Part shown: positions 49,342-57,739 of the stretch, in pieces
Layout of the letters: every line of letters begins with the position of its first letter
Position numbering within the stretch: position 1 is the stretch's first letter
DNA from: Flavobacterium turcicum
Lineage (GTDB): Bacteria > Bacteroidota > Bacteroidia > Flavobacteriales > Flavobacteriaceae
NCBI RefSeq assembly: GCF_011365745.1
Contig: NZ_JAAOBY010000001.1
Coordinates: 434,001 to 498,000 of the forward strand
DNA length: 64,000 nucleotides
Reading direction: 5' to 3'
Position numbers and translations under genes: made by a program
The notes under the pieces: generated by a model
What the model was told of the DNA's origin: nothing
The model's database searches: none
The model's input: the letters and a program-made list of their open reading frames with translations, nothing else

Positions 49342-50808
49342 CTACATCTTCTTCCTCATTCTCGCTACCGGAATGTCGAGTTGTTCTCTGTATTTTGCAA
49401 TCGTTCTTCTTGCAATTGGATATCCTTTTTCTTTAAGGATCTCGGCTAGTTGATCGTCTGGCAATGGTTTTTTCTTATCTTCTTCTTCAATGGTGTTTTG
49501 TAGAATTTTCTTGATTTCCAATGTCGAAACGTCTTCGCCTTGGTCATTCTTCATTGACTCTGAGAAAAATTCTTTAATCAATTTGGTACCGTACGGAGTC
49601 TCTACATATTTACTATTGGCCACACGTGAAATTGTAGAAATATCAAGACCTACCAAATCGGCAATGTCTTTCAAAATCATTGGCTTCATCTTAGTCTCAT
49701 CACCATCAAGAAAAAATTCTTCTTGGTAATGCATAATCGCATTCATGGTAACAAACAAGGTTTCCTGTCGCTGACGAATGGCATCAATAAACCATTTAGC
49801 CGAATCCAGTTTCTGCTTAATAAACTGCACGGCATCTTTTTGCTGCGCTGATTTATCGCGGGAATCCTTATAGGTTTGCATCATTTCCTGATAATCTTTT
49901 GAAACGTGCAGTGATGGTGCGTTACGGCCGTTTAGAGTCAACTCTAGTTCGCCATCTAAAATTCTAATAGCAAAATCAGGAACTACATTTTCGGTTACTT
50001 TATTGTTTCCGGTAAACGAACCGCCTGGTTTTGGATTCAGTTTCTCAATCTCGTGAATGGCTTTTTTCAATTGTTCATTCGATACGCCGTACTTTTGAAG
50101 TAATTTGTCGTAATGTTTTTTTGTAAAAGCATCAAATTGATTTTCGATAATATCAATAGCCAGATCAACCGATTCCGTTGGTGTTTTATGCTTTAGTTGT
50201 AGCAGCAAACATTCTTGCAAATCTTGTGCACCCACACCTGCAGGCTCTAATTCGTGAATTACATGAAGCATTTTTTGCACCATTTTTTCGTCGGTGTAAA
50301 TACCTTGCGTAAATGCCATATCATCAACCATGTCTGGAATGCTACGACGAATGTAACCCATATCATCAATACTTCCTACGAGGAATTCAGCAATTTCGCG
50401 CTCTTCATCATTCAAGATAAAGGTGTTCAGCTGATTGATTAAATCTTGGTGAAAACTGATTGGCGCGGCAAAAGGTGTTTCACGATCCTCATCATCATCG
50501 CTATAATTGTTGGCCTGAGTTTTATAATCAGGTGTTTCGTCGTTGCTTAAATACTCATCAATATTAATATCTTCAGCATCAATTCGTTCTGATTCGGCAT
50601 CATCATAATCATCGTAATCTTCATTTTCAAACTCGTCCTTCTCGTAATCATCTTCTTCTTTACCGGATTCCAATGCCGGATTCTCGTTCATTTCTTCGAG
50701 TAAACGTTGTTCAAATGCTTGCGTAGGCAATTGAATTAACTTCATCAGCTGAATTTGCTGTGGAGATAATTTTTGTGATAATTTTAAATTTAAGAATTGC
50801 TTTAGCAT
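49342..50808 (-). CDS. rpoN: RNA polymerase sigma-54 factor
   Basis: I choose ATG 50808 (488 residues) because it yields the canonical start MLKQFLNLKLSQKLSPQQIQ; the TTG at 50838 adds ten non-conserved residues. Region I is the Leu/Gln-rich N-terminus contacted by activators; a strongly acidic segment (DDYEKDEFENEDYDDYDD) forms region II; the core-binding domain follows. The C-terminus has the RpoN box ARRTIAKYREQLDIP near 472. It directs RNA polymerase to -24/-12 promoters and needs an activator such as the NtrC-type regulator at 28372. Confidence 0.96.
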   Translation of the reverse strand: MLKQFLNLKLSQKLSPQQIQLMKLIQLPTQAFEQRLLEEMNENPALESGKEEDDYEKDEFENEDYDDYDDAESERIDAEDINIDEYLSNDETPDYKTQANNYSDDDEDRETPFAAPISFHQDLINQLNTFILNDEEREIAEFLVGSIDDMGYIRRSIPDMVDDMAFTQGIYTDEKMVQKMLHVIHELEPAGVGAQDLQECLLLQLKHKTPTESVDLAIDIIENQFDAFTKKHYDKLLQKYGVSNEQLKKAIHEIEKLNPKPGGSFTGNNKVTENVVPDFAIRILDGELELTLNGRNAPSLHVSKDYQEMMQTYKDSRDKSAQQKDAVQFIKQKLDSAKWFIDAIRQRQETLFVTMNAIMHYQEEFFLDGDETKMKPMILKDIADLVGLDISTISRVANSKYVETPYGTKLIKEFFSESMKNDQGEDVSTLEIKKILQNTIEEEDKKKPLPDDQLAEILKEKGYPIARRTIAKYREQLDIPVARMRKKM

Positions 50809-50935
50809 AAAAAAAGGTACTGAGTTACTGAGTAACAAAATTACTAAGTAATGTATTTTGACGAATTATAATTATTTTTTGTTTTTCTATTTTAAACTTT
50901 GAATCTTTGTGGCTTAGAACCTTAGAACCTTTTAA

Positions 50936-52369
50936 TTAAAATTCCGCATTCATTGGTGTTCTCGGGAAAGGAATTACATCACGAATGTTGGTCATTCCGG
51001 TTACAAATAATACCAATCTTTCAAACCCAAGTCCAAAACCAGAGTGAACCGCTGATCCGAATCTACGAGTGTCTAAGTACCACCATAATTCTTCTTCATC
51101 AATTCCTAAGGCTTTCATTTTTTCGACTAAAACATCAAAACGTTCTTCACGCTGAGATCCACCTACGATTTCTCCAATTCCAGGGAACAAGATATCCATA
51201 GCGCGAACTGTTTTTCCGTCTTCGTTCAAACGCATGTAAAATGCTTTGATATTGGCTGGATAATCAAACAAAATTACAGGACATTTAAAGTGCTTTTCTA
51301 CCAAATAACGCTCGTGCTCACTTTGTAAATCAGCACCCCATTCGTTGATGATATAGTTGAATTTTTTCTTTTTGTTAGGTGTAGAATCTCTTAAAATATC
51401 AATAGCTTCTGTGTACGAAACGCGTTTGAAATTGTTCTCTAAAACAAAATTCAATTTGTCTAGCAAAGCCATTTCGCTGCGTTCAGCTTGTGGTTTTGAT
51501 TTTTCTTCTTCTAACAAACGACCTTCTAAGAATTTCAAATCTTCCGGACATTTGTCCATCGTGTATTTTATCACGTATTGAATAAAATCTTCAGCCAAGT
51601 CCATGTTGTCATTCAAATCATTGAAAGCAACTTCTGGCTCAATCATCCAAAATTCCGCCAAGTGACGCGAAGTATTTGAGTTTTCAGCTCTAAATGTTGG
51701 TCCAAAAGTATAAATCTGTCCCAAAGCCATAGCAAAAGTTTCTCCTTCTAATTGTCCCGAAACTGTCAAGTTGGTTTCTTTTCCAAAGAAATCTTCTTTG
51801 TAATTCACTTTTCCATCCTCAGTTCTTGGAGTGTTGTCAAATGGCAAAGCAGTTACTTTAAACATTTCACCAGCACCTTCAGCATCAGATCCGGTGATGA
51901 TAGGTGTGTTCACATACACAAAACCTTTCTCTTGAAAATAGCTATGAACGGCATACGACAGTACAGAACGTACACGCATAATAGCACCAAAAGCATTCGT
52001 ACGCACACGTAAATGCGCATTTTCACGCAAGAATTCTAACGAGTGTTTTTTAGGTTGCATTGGGAATTTCTCCGGATCAGAGTCTCCTAAAATCTCCAAT
52101 TTAGTTACCTGAATTTCAAATTTCTGTCCCGCTCCTTTGCTTTCAACCAAGGTTCCAGTTACTGAAACCGCAGCTCCGGTTGTAATGCGTTTTAAAGTTT
52201 CGTCTGGCGTATTTTCAAAATCTACCACACATTGTATATTGGCAATGGTCGAACCATCGTTTAAGGCAATAAATTGATTGTTTCTAAAAGTTCTCACCCA
52301 TCCTTTTGCATTTACTTCATGAAGCGTCGTGGTGCTGTTTAGCAAGTCTTTAACTTTTGTGTGTCTCAT
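50936..52369 (-). CDS. asnS: Asparaginyl-tRNA synthetase
   Basis: This class II synthetase attaches asparagine to its tRNA. I choose ATG 52369 (477 residues) because the promoter -7 element (52414-52422) lies downstream of the alternative ATG at 52444, and because [11 protein letters not shown] is the family N-terminus. The OB-fold anticodon domain (about 15-115) is followed by the catalytic domain with motif 2 [20 protein letters not shown] in its usual place and motif 3 [15 protein letters not shown] near the end. The C-terminal [11 protein letters not shown] is the classic motif. Confidence 0.96.
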   Translation of the reverse strand: MRHTKVKDLLNSTTTLHEVNAKGWVRTFRNNQFIALNDGSTIANIQCVVDFENTPDETLKRITTGAAVSVTGTLVESKGAGQKFEIQVTKLEILGDSDPEKFPMQPKKHSLEFLRENAHLRVRTNAFGAIMRVRSVLSYAVHSYFQEKGFVYVNTPIITGSDAEGAGEMFKVTALPFDNTPRTEDGKVNYKEDFFGKETNLTVSGQLEGETFAMALGQIYTFGPTFRAENSNTSRHLAEFWMIEPEVAFNDLNDNMDLAEDFIQYVIKYTMDKCPEDLKFLEGRLLEEEKSKPQAERSEMALLDKLNFVLENNFKRVSYTEAIDILRDSTPNKKKKFNYIINEWGADLQSEHERYLVEKHFKCPVILFDYPANIKAFYMRLNEDGKTVRAMDILFPGIGEIVGGSQREERFDVLVEKMKALGIDEEELWWYLDTRRFGSAVHSGFGLGFERLVLFVTGMTNIRDVIPFPRTPMNAEF

Positions 52370-52413
52370 TTTAGGTATAGAGTTGATATTAAAATTGGTA
52401 TCGTAATCGAACT

Positions 52414-52422
52414 GCAAATATA
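52414..52422 (-). promoter_or_regulatory. Promoter -7 element of asnS
   Basis: TATATTTGC on the minus strand is a perfect Bacteroidota -7 element. Transcription should begin near 52407, leaving a leader of about 38 bases before ATG 52369. The -33 partner is weak (AATG with a 19-base spacer). Confidence 0.65.
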
Positions 52423-52463
52423 AATCATTTGTTTGTAATTGCATTGTGACAATTCAGGGAATC

Positions 52464-52546
52464 AGGAGCTATTTCCCGCTATCCATTCCAATCTTATTGT
52501 TTTTGGCAAGCAAAACAATAAGGATTTCCATTTCTATCGGGGCTAG
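52464..52546 (+). repeat. Dispersed intergenic repeat R1, copy C (short form)
   Basis: It begins AGGAGCTATTTCCCGCTAT and ends CTATCGGGGCTA. The centre is an 11-bp perfect hairpin, CTTATTGTTTT at 52493-52503 and AAAACAATAAG at 52512-52522. It lies upstream of the asnS promoter, opposite in direction to the genes around it, unlike the other copies. Confidence 0.72.
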
Positions 52547-52812
52547 GGAGCAAGTTTCAATAGGGTACATTGCATTAATTTTATTGTTTTTGTTAGCATA
52601 AGATCTGACTATGCCGAACTACATTCAAAGATTCTTACTTCCATAGAATGATACATTACAAGTGAGAATAATAACTTAGCTTGTGACAGCATCTACCGCT
52701 AAAAAGAGCGAGCTATCAGCCGAGTTTTGGTAAATATTTGCTTGCCTTATTATGGTTATTTTAAGTTGAAAAATTCATTGACGAGTATTCTTGTCCCAAA
52801 TATAATTAAGCA
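52547..52812. other. Intergenic region without a gene
   Basis: Together with copy C this makes a 500-base gap between asnS and the lipoprotein gene. I see no ORF or RNA structure in it beyond short AT-rich stretches. Confidence 0.5.
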
Positions 52813-52845
52813 AAAAACCACATCCCAAAAAGATGTGGTTTTATC
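52813..52845 (-). terminator. Terminator of the lipoprotein gene
   Basis: On the minus strand AACCACATC-TTTTTGG-GATGTGGTT gives a 9-bp stem followed by a T run. Confidence 0.85.
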
Positions 52846-52869
52846 AAGAGGTAGCCAAAAACTTTTAAG

Positions 52870-53958
52870 TTAGTTGTAATTCATCTTAACGTTGATGGGG
52901 CTACTCTTAAACGGTCCACTTAAAATAGTAATAGTTCCTTCAAAAAAACTATTTGTTGGAAAATCATTAAAGAAGTAAGCATTCACCTTTTTTGGTATCA
53001 TAAATGTTATTTGCGTTCCTGTTTCATTTACTTTAAAATCTTGTGGTTCAATAGAGTAGACATCAAATATGTAATGACCTATTCCCTTAAAATTAGTAAA
53101 CTCTAACCAAAGCGGAACTCTCACTTTAAGCAAGTCTTGAGATGGTATAGCATCATCATTTAATAGATATCTCAAATTGGTTCCAGTGATAATTAATGCC
53201 TCGCCTGAGCTTAAAACAGTTTTATTTACATTGGTTATCACAGGCTTTTTTTCTTCAACAATCAGTAAGTCGTAACTAAAATAAGCCGTTGTTCCATTTA
53301 TATTTTTTACAGCTAAAAAGTAATTCCCCGGCTGTACTGCATTAGGAATTTTAAAAGTAACTTTGCTGTTTACAACCGTAAAATTGATACTGCTATTTAC
53401 AAACGTTTCTCTATTTTCGAGCGTTACACTTTGTACTCCGGCTCCAATGGCCAAATCGTCAATTGTATAGTTTGCTCCCTGAAAAAACAGAATATTATTG
53501 TTACTAGCTGTTGCTTCAAAATGATATGAGGTTACTGATTCGTGTTGTATTGAACTGAAAAGAGTAGGTACTACCTTAAAAGTTTCAGAGTATATTTGAT
53601 TAGAAATTTTATTTTTGATAATCAAGGTATAAAAACCTGCAGGTAATGTTGCAGTTTTTAAAAAGATGCGTTGCGCTTTACTTGAAGTATTATTATAACC
53701 TGCGCCAGTTTGTTCTATTTTACTTATGGAACAATCAATAGTGTTATTATCATTGGCTAAACTGATATCCCATTTTGACAAATCAGTGTCAAAATCTAAA
53801 GCCAAAAATGAAATTTCTGATGGTTGTGTTTTTTGAAGAAATACATCTTGATCCAAGTCAAGAAAGCGAAATGTTTTGCTGTTTGTAGACTCATCAGAAC
53901 TGCTGCATGCTACCAAAAACAAGGATGATAAAAAAAGAAGTAAAAATTTTAATTTCAT
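52870..53958 (-). CDS. Hypothetical lipoprotein with IPT/TIG-like repeats
   Basis: This 362-residue protein has a lipoprotein signal peptide (MKLKFLLLFLSSLFLVAC, lipobox LVAC, Cys at 18) and a Ser/Asp linker SSSDESTNS typical of surface-exposed flavobacterial lipoproteins. The mature part is all-beta. Segments such as KPVITNVNKTVLSSGEALII TGTNL (an IPT/TIG start) and repeated NxVQPGNYFLAVKN and PAGFYTLIIKNK strands suggest several Ig-like repeats. No enzymatic motif is seen. It is monocistronic with its own terminator. Confidence 0.78.
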   Translation of the reverse strand: MKLKFLLLFLSSLFLVACSSSDESTNSKTFRFLDLDQDVFLQKTQPSEISFLALDFDTDLSKWDISLANDNNTIDCSISKIEQTGAGYNNTSSKAQRIFLKTATLPAGFYTLIIKNKISNQIYSETFKVVPTLFSSIQHESVTSYHFEATASNNNILFFQGANYTIDDLAIGAGVQSVTLENRETFVNSSINFTVVNSKVTFKIPNAVQPGNYFLAVKNINGTTAYFSYDLLIVEEKKPVITNVNKTVLSSGEALIITGTNLRYLLNDDAIPSQDLLKVRVPLWLEFTNFKGIGHYIFDVYSIEPQDFKVNETGTQITFMIPKKVNAYFFNDFPTNSFFEGTITILSGPFKSSPINVKMNYN

Positions 53959-54149
53959 AGGGTTATTTTTTTTGGCAAAAATATGGATTTTATTACAAAA
54001 TTCTCAAAGAAAGTGATTCAGGCAAGCTATTTATAATAAGCAAAATTAATTTTTAAAGGTAATTATGATTGAATTACAATATTGCCGAACTCAAAAGTAA
54101 AAAGTCAGGTAGGGGTTTTATTAAAGTTATCGGTAAGCAAATTATAAAC

Positions 54150-54180
54150 TTGGCGAACCGCACAACACTTTGTACTTTTG
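54150..54180 (+). promoter_or_regulatory. Promoter of the SpoU methyltransferase gene
   Basis: TTGG at 54150-54153 and TACTTTTG at 54173-54180 match the -33 and -7 elements with a 19-base spacer. The -7 element ends four bases before ATG 54185, so transcription and translation should begin at nearly the same base. Confidence 0.7.
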
Positions 54181-54184
54181 CGTC

Positions 54185-54643
54185 ATGAACGATAATTTTG
54201 TAACAGAGTATTTCGGTATCGGAATCCAAAATGGTAAAACCCCTGAAAATTTGGGTGTATTGTGGCGTACCGCACAAAACTTGGGTGCGAGTTATATTTT
54301 TACCATAGGAAATCGATATGCCAAACAAGCTTGTGATACGCACAATGCTGTAAAATCTTTACCGTATTTTCATTACGAAAATTTCGAGGATTTTTACAAC
54401 AACTTACCTAAAGGCGCTCGCTTAGTAGGCGTTGAATTAGATGAACGCGCTACCGATTTAGAAACGTTTGAACACCCAAGACGCTGCGTGTATTTATTAG
54501 GCGCCGAAGATAACGGCCTATCTAAAGCAGCTATGGCCAAATGCCATCATTTGGTAAAATTCAAATCAGAGAAAAGCTTAAATGTGTCGGTAGCAGGAAG
54601 TATCGTTATGTACGATCGAGCATTGCCTAAACCAAGATCATAA
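54185..54643 (+). CDS. SpoU/TrmH-family RNA 2'-O-methyltransferase
   Basis: I choose ATG 54185 (152 residues); the TTG at 54170 lies within the promoter. The protein is a compact SPOUT enzyme with the knot motifs NGKTPENLGVLWRTAQNLGA near 16-35, YLLGAEDNGLSKA near 103 and KSLNVSVAGSIVMYDRAL at the end. It transfers a methyl group from S-adenosylmethionine to a ribose, probably in tRNA, given its small size without an N-terminal substrate domain (TrmL-like). It is a single gene with its own terminator. Confidence 0.9.
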   Translation: MNDNFVTEYFGIGIQNGKTPENLGVLWRTAQNLGASYIFTIGNRYAKQACDTHNAVKSLPYFHYENFEDFYNNLPKGARLVGVELDERATDLETFEHPRRCVYLLGAEDNGLSKAAMAKCHHLVKFKSEKSLNVSVAGSIVMYDRALPKPRS

Positions 54644-54646
54644 AAC

Positions 54647-54677
54647 TAAAAATTCCCGCGAGCAGCGGGAATTTTTA
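54647..54677. terminator. Bidirectional terminator after the SpoU gene
   Basis: AAATTCCCGC-GAGCA-GCGGGAATTT is a 10-bp stem with T runs on both strands, ending the SpoU gene (+) and the glycosidase gene (-). Confidence 0.85.
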
Positions 54678-54689
54678 TCTTTAATAGGT

Positions 54690-57314
54690 TTAGCTATTGC
54701 TTTCCATTTCTAGAATGAGGTTGGCAATCAAAGCTGTCCAGCCCGTTTGGTGCGAGGCGCCTAAACCGCGTCCAGTATCTCCATCAAAAAACTCATAAAA
54801 CAAATGTTGATTCTTGAACTCTTCTTCGTTCGTGAACAATTGGTTGTGGTTTTCTGAATGGTAGCGGAATTTTCCATTTTCATCGCGCTCAAACAATTTG
54901 ATAAGTCTTTTGGTCAACTCATTCGCAATCTGATTTAAATTCAGTTTGTTACCCGACCCTGTCGGAAATTCATAACGGTATTTGTCACCATAAAAAGTGT
55001 AATATTTGCGCAACGACTGTATAATCATATAATTGAGTGGCATCCAGATAGGGCCACGCCAATTTGAATTGCCACCAAACATACCCGATCTGCTTTCGCC
55101 AGGTTCGTACTGAATTTTATGATGACCATTATTGCCAAAAACAAAAGGATTGTCTTTGTGGAATTTAGATAGGGATCGAATACCAAAGTCGGATAAAAAT
55201 TCATTTTCATCTAAAAGGCGAATTAAAAGATGCTCCAATCTAAAGCCGCGCATGATCGAGAACATAAAGTTTCCGTCTTTATTAGCTGTTTCTAAATTTG
55301 AAATTAAGGAAGCCAAATCAGGTCGCGTACGAATAATTTCATTGGCTCTTTTCTGGAAATCTTTCAGTTGTTCAAACAACTCTTTGTGCATTATTTCGAC
55401 TGCAAATAGCGGAATCACGCCTACTAACGAGCGCACTTTTAAGCGTTCGGATCCGCCGTCTGAAAGTTCTACGACATCGTAATAAAAATTATCTTGATCG
55501 TCCCAAAGCGATAGATCTCTTTTACCAATGTGGTGCATGGCCCAGGCAATATTTAAAAAATGCCTGAAAAATTTAGCCGATATGTCTTCGTAAATTTTGT
55601 TGGTTTTTGCCAGTTCTAAACTCATGCGCAACATGTTTAATGAAAACAGCGCCATCCAGCTAGTGGCATCGGCTTGTTGCATTTTTTTGATGCCTTCGGG
55701 CATGTGGTTGCGATCAAAAACACCAATATTATCTAGGCCAAGGAAACCGCCTTCAAATAAATCGGTGCCGCTCGTGTCTTTTTGATTGACCCACCATGTA
55801 AAATTGACATTCAGTTTTTGAAAGGCAGTTTCTAAAAATTCTGTGTCGGCTATTCCAGTTCGTTTGAGGTCTTTTTCATAAACCGTCCATACGGCCCAAG
55901 AATGCACGGGCGGATTCACATCGCTAAAATTCCATTCGTAAGCAGGAATTTGTCCGTTTGAGTGCATGTAGCTTTCTTGCAGTACTAAAAGTAGTTGTTG
56001 TTTGGCAAAACGCGGATCAATTTCTACAAAAGAAGCCATGTGAAAAGCCAAATCCCAAGCGGCATACCACGGATATTCCCATTTATCTGGCATGGAAATG
56101 ACATGACGGTTGGTTAAATGTTTCCAGCTACTATTGCGTTTGTCGTGACGGTTTGGTGGCGTTTCACCTGGTCCGCCGTACAACCATTTAAACACGTCGT
56201 AATAATAAAATTGTTTGGTCCACAATAAACCTGAGAAGGCACTTTTTGCAATGGCTTGCTGCTCTTGCGGCAAATTCGAACTAATTTTAGAGTTATAAAA
56301 CGCCTCGCATTCTTGTTTTCGAGCATTCATAACCGCGTCAAAGTCGGCCCATGGTTCGGCTTTTGGTGATTTACTCAAACGTATTTTGATGCTTTTTTCT
56401 TCGCCTGCTGCTAAATCAAATTGTTGCCAAATGGCCGCTTTGGTTCCAAATAATTCTGGGTTTACGCTAGGTTCAGCATGAATAACGTGGTTGTTAATGC
56501 CGTCTTTTACATAAGGATATTCGTTGGCAACCCCGTAAATGCGTTCGTCATTGGTTTCGTTTTCACAAAAAAGTTGTATTCCTTCCTCATGATAAAGATA
56601 ATAAGTTTCAATGCGCGAACTTGTTGTTTCGATAGTATTGTTGCCTATACTTTTCATTGATGGGCGCGGATGCCTGTCGTTGTGTTTCCAGAAATTGCGG
56701 TACCATAGATGTGGCAAGACGTGAATTTGAGCTGTTTGAGAGCCTCGATTTACGATGGTTACTTGCATCAGAATATCGTCGACATCGGCTTTGGCATATT
56801 CAATGAAACAATCAAAATAAGCATTGTCGTCAAAACTGTTTGTATCCGTAATTTCGAACTCTGTTTCTTCGCGACTGCGTTGATTTTTTACGATAAGTTC
56901 TTCGTAGGGAAACTCGTTTTGTGTGTATTTGTACAAGTATTTGTTGTACGAATGCGAAGGTGAAGCTACTTGATGAAAATAAAGTTCTTTAACATCCTCG
57001 CCGTGATTACCTTGATTATTGGTTAAGCCAAAAAGACGCTCTTTGATGATAGGATCTTTTCCGTTCCAAAATGCGGGCGCCAAGCAGAGAATTTCGCGAG
57101 AGTCACAAAACCCACCGATGCCTTCTTCGCCCCAACGGTAAGCATTACTTCGGGCTCTGTCGTGGTTGATAAAGTTCCATGCATCACCGTTTTGGCTGTA
57201 GTCTTCGCGAACTGTTCCCCATTGTCTTTCGGCTAAATACGGTCCCCATTTTTTCCAATTGCGGTAGTTATCAGGAACGGCTAATTTTTGTTCTTCGGAA
57301 AGGTGCTGCGACAT
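54690..57314 (-). CDS. Glycoside hydrolase family 63-like glucosidase
   Basis: This 874-residue protein has the MGH1-like (GH63/GOG1) layout: an N-terminal beta region (about 1-350) and an (alpha/alpha)6 catalytic barrel. Segments of the catalytic barrel include WKHLTNRHVISMPDKWEYPW, YAAWDLAFHMASFVEIDP and AYEWNFSDVNPPVHSWA, and the C-terminus has GNSNWRGPIWMPLNYMI and GDTGRGLGASHQTGWTAL, all typical of this group. It has no signal peptide and therefore appears cytoplasmic. By family it cleaves alpha-linked glucose or related oligosaccharides; the true substrate is not known. The gene follows the RND transporter gene on the same strand, with a repeat between. Confidence 0.88.
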   Translation of the reverse strand: MSQHLSEEQKLAVPDNYRNWKKWGPYLAERQWGTVREDYSQNGDAWNFINHDRARSNAYRWGEEGIGGFCDSREILCLAPAFWNGKDPIIKERLFGLTNNQGNHGEDVKELYFHQVASPSHSYNKYLYKYTQNEFPYEELIVKNQRSREETEFEITDTNSFDDNAYFDCFIEYAKADVDDILMQVTIVNRGSQTAQIHVLPHLWYRNFWKHNDRHPRPSMKSIGNNTIETTSSRIETYYLYHEEGIQLFCENETNDERIYGVANEYPYVKDGINNHVIHAEPSVNPELFGTKAAIWQQFDLAAGEEKSIKIRLSKSPKAEPWADFDAVMNARKQECEAFYNSKISSNLPQEQQAIAKSAFSGLLWTKQFYYYDVFKWLYGGPGETPPNRHDKRNSSWKHLTNRHVISMPDKWEYPWYAAWDLAFHMASFVEIDPRFAKQQLLLVLQESYMHSNGQIPAYEWNFSDVNPPVHSWAVWTVYEKDLKRTGIADTEFLETAFQKLNVNFTWWVNQKDTSGTDLFEGGFLGLDNIGVFDRNHMPEGIKKMQQADATSWMALFSLNMLRMSLELAKTNKIYEDISAKFFRHFLNIAWAMHHIGKRDLSLWDDQDNFYYDVVELSDGGSERLKVRSLVGVIPLFAVEIMHKELFEQLKDFQKRANEIIRTRPDLASLISNLETANKDGNFMFSIMRGFRLEHLLIRLLDENEFLSDFGIRSLSKFHKDNPFVFGNNGHHKIQYEPGESRSGMFGGNSNWRGPIWMPLNYMIIQSLRKYYTFYGDKYRYEFPTGSGNKLNLNQIANELTKRLIKLFERDENGKFRYHSENHNQLFTNEEEFKNQHLFYEFFDGDTGRGLGASHQTGWTALIANLILEMESNS

Positions 57315-57651
57315 AGTAAAAAATCAAATTAGTAGTGTGCTTCAAAAAAAGTAAAGAATACTTGCAAGAGATTGCAAGCTTGCTTTTTTTGAAAATTGTG
57401 TTTGCGTAAAAATAAGATTTATTTTGTAACCGAACGAAATCAGTGGTTTACTATTGTTTAATTGCCCGCTATCGATGGATTTCTTTGGTTATCTCGTAAA
57501 ATTGGGGTACTGAAATTATTTATTTTTATTGAAGTGCTAATAAAAACAGAAGCACTCTAAGCATCGGTGTTAAAATAGTTCTACTCTAGATTTGATTCTC
57601 TTGGGAGAAAAAATCTTTTCTTGCGCAAGTAGTGTACAATGCAACAGTTCC
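57315..57651. other. Intergenic region upstream of the glycosidase gene
   Basis: This region has no ORF of note. GCAAGCTTGC at about 57374-57383 is a short palindrome followed by T residues. Together with repeat copy D it forms a 425-base gap. No promoter could be assigned with confidence. Confidence 0.4.
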
Positions 57652-57730
57652 TAGCCCGGATAGCAGTGTAAATCCTTCCTGTTTTTGACAAAAAACTGGA
57701 AGATTGTAGCGGATAGCCGGAAATAGCTCT
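57652..57730 (-). repeat. Dispersed intergenic repeat R1, copy D (short form)
   Basis: On the minus strand it begins AGAGCTATTTCCGGCTATCC and ends TATCCGGGCTA. The centre CTTCCAGTTTTT with AAAAACAGGAAG forms a hairpin with mismatch. It lies ten bases after the RND-gene stop, in the same direction. Confidence 0.7.
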
Positions 57731-57739
57731 TGATGAATT

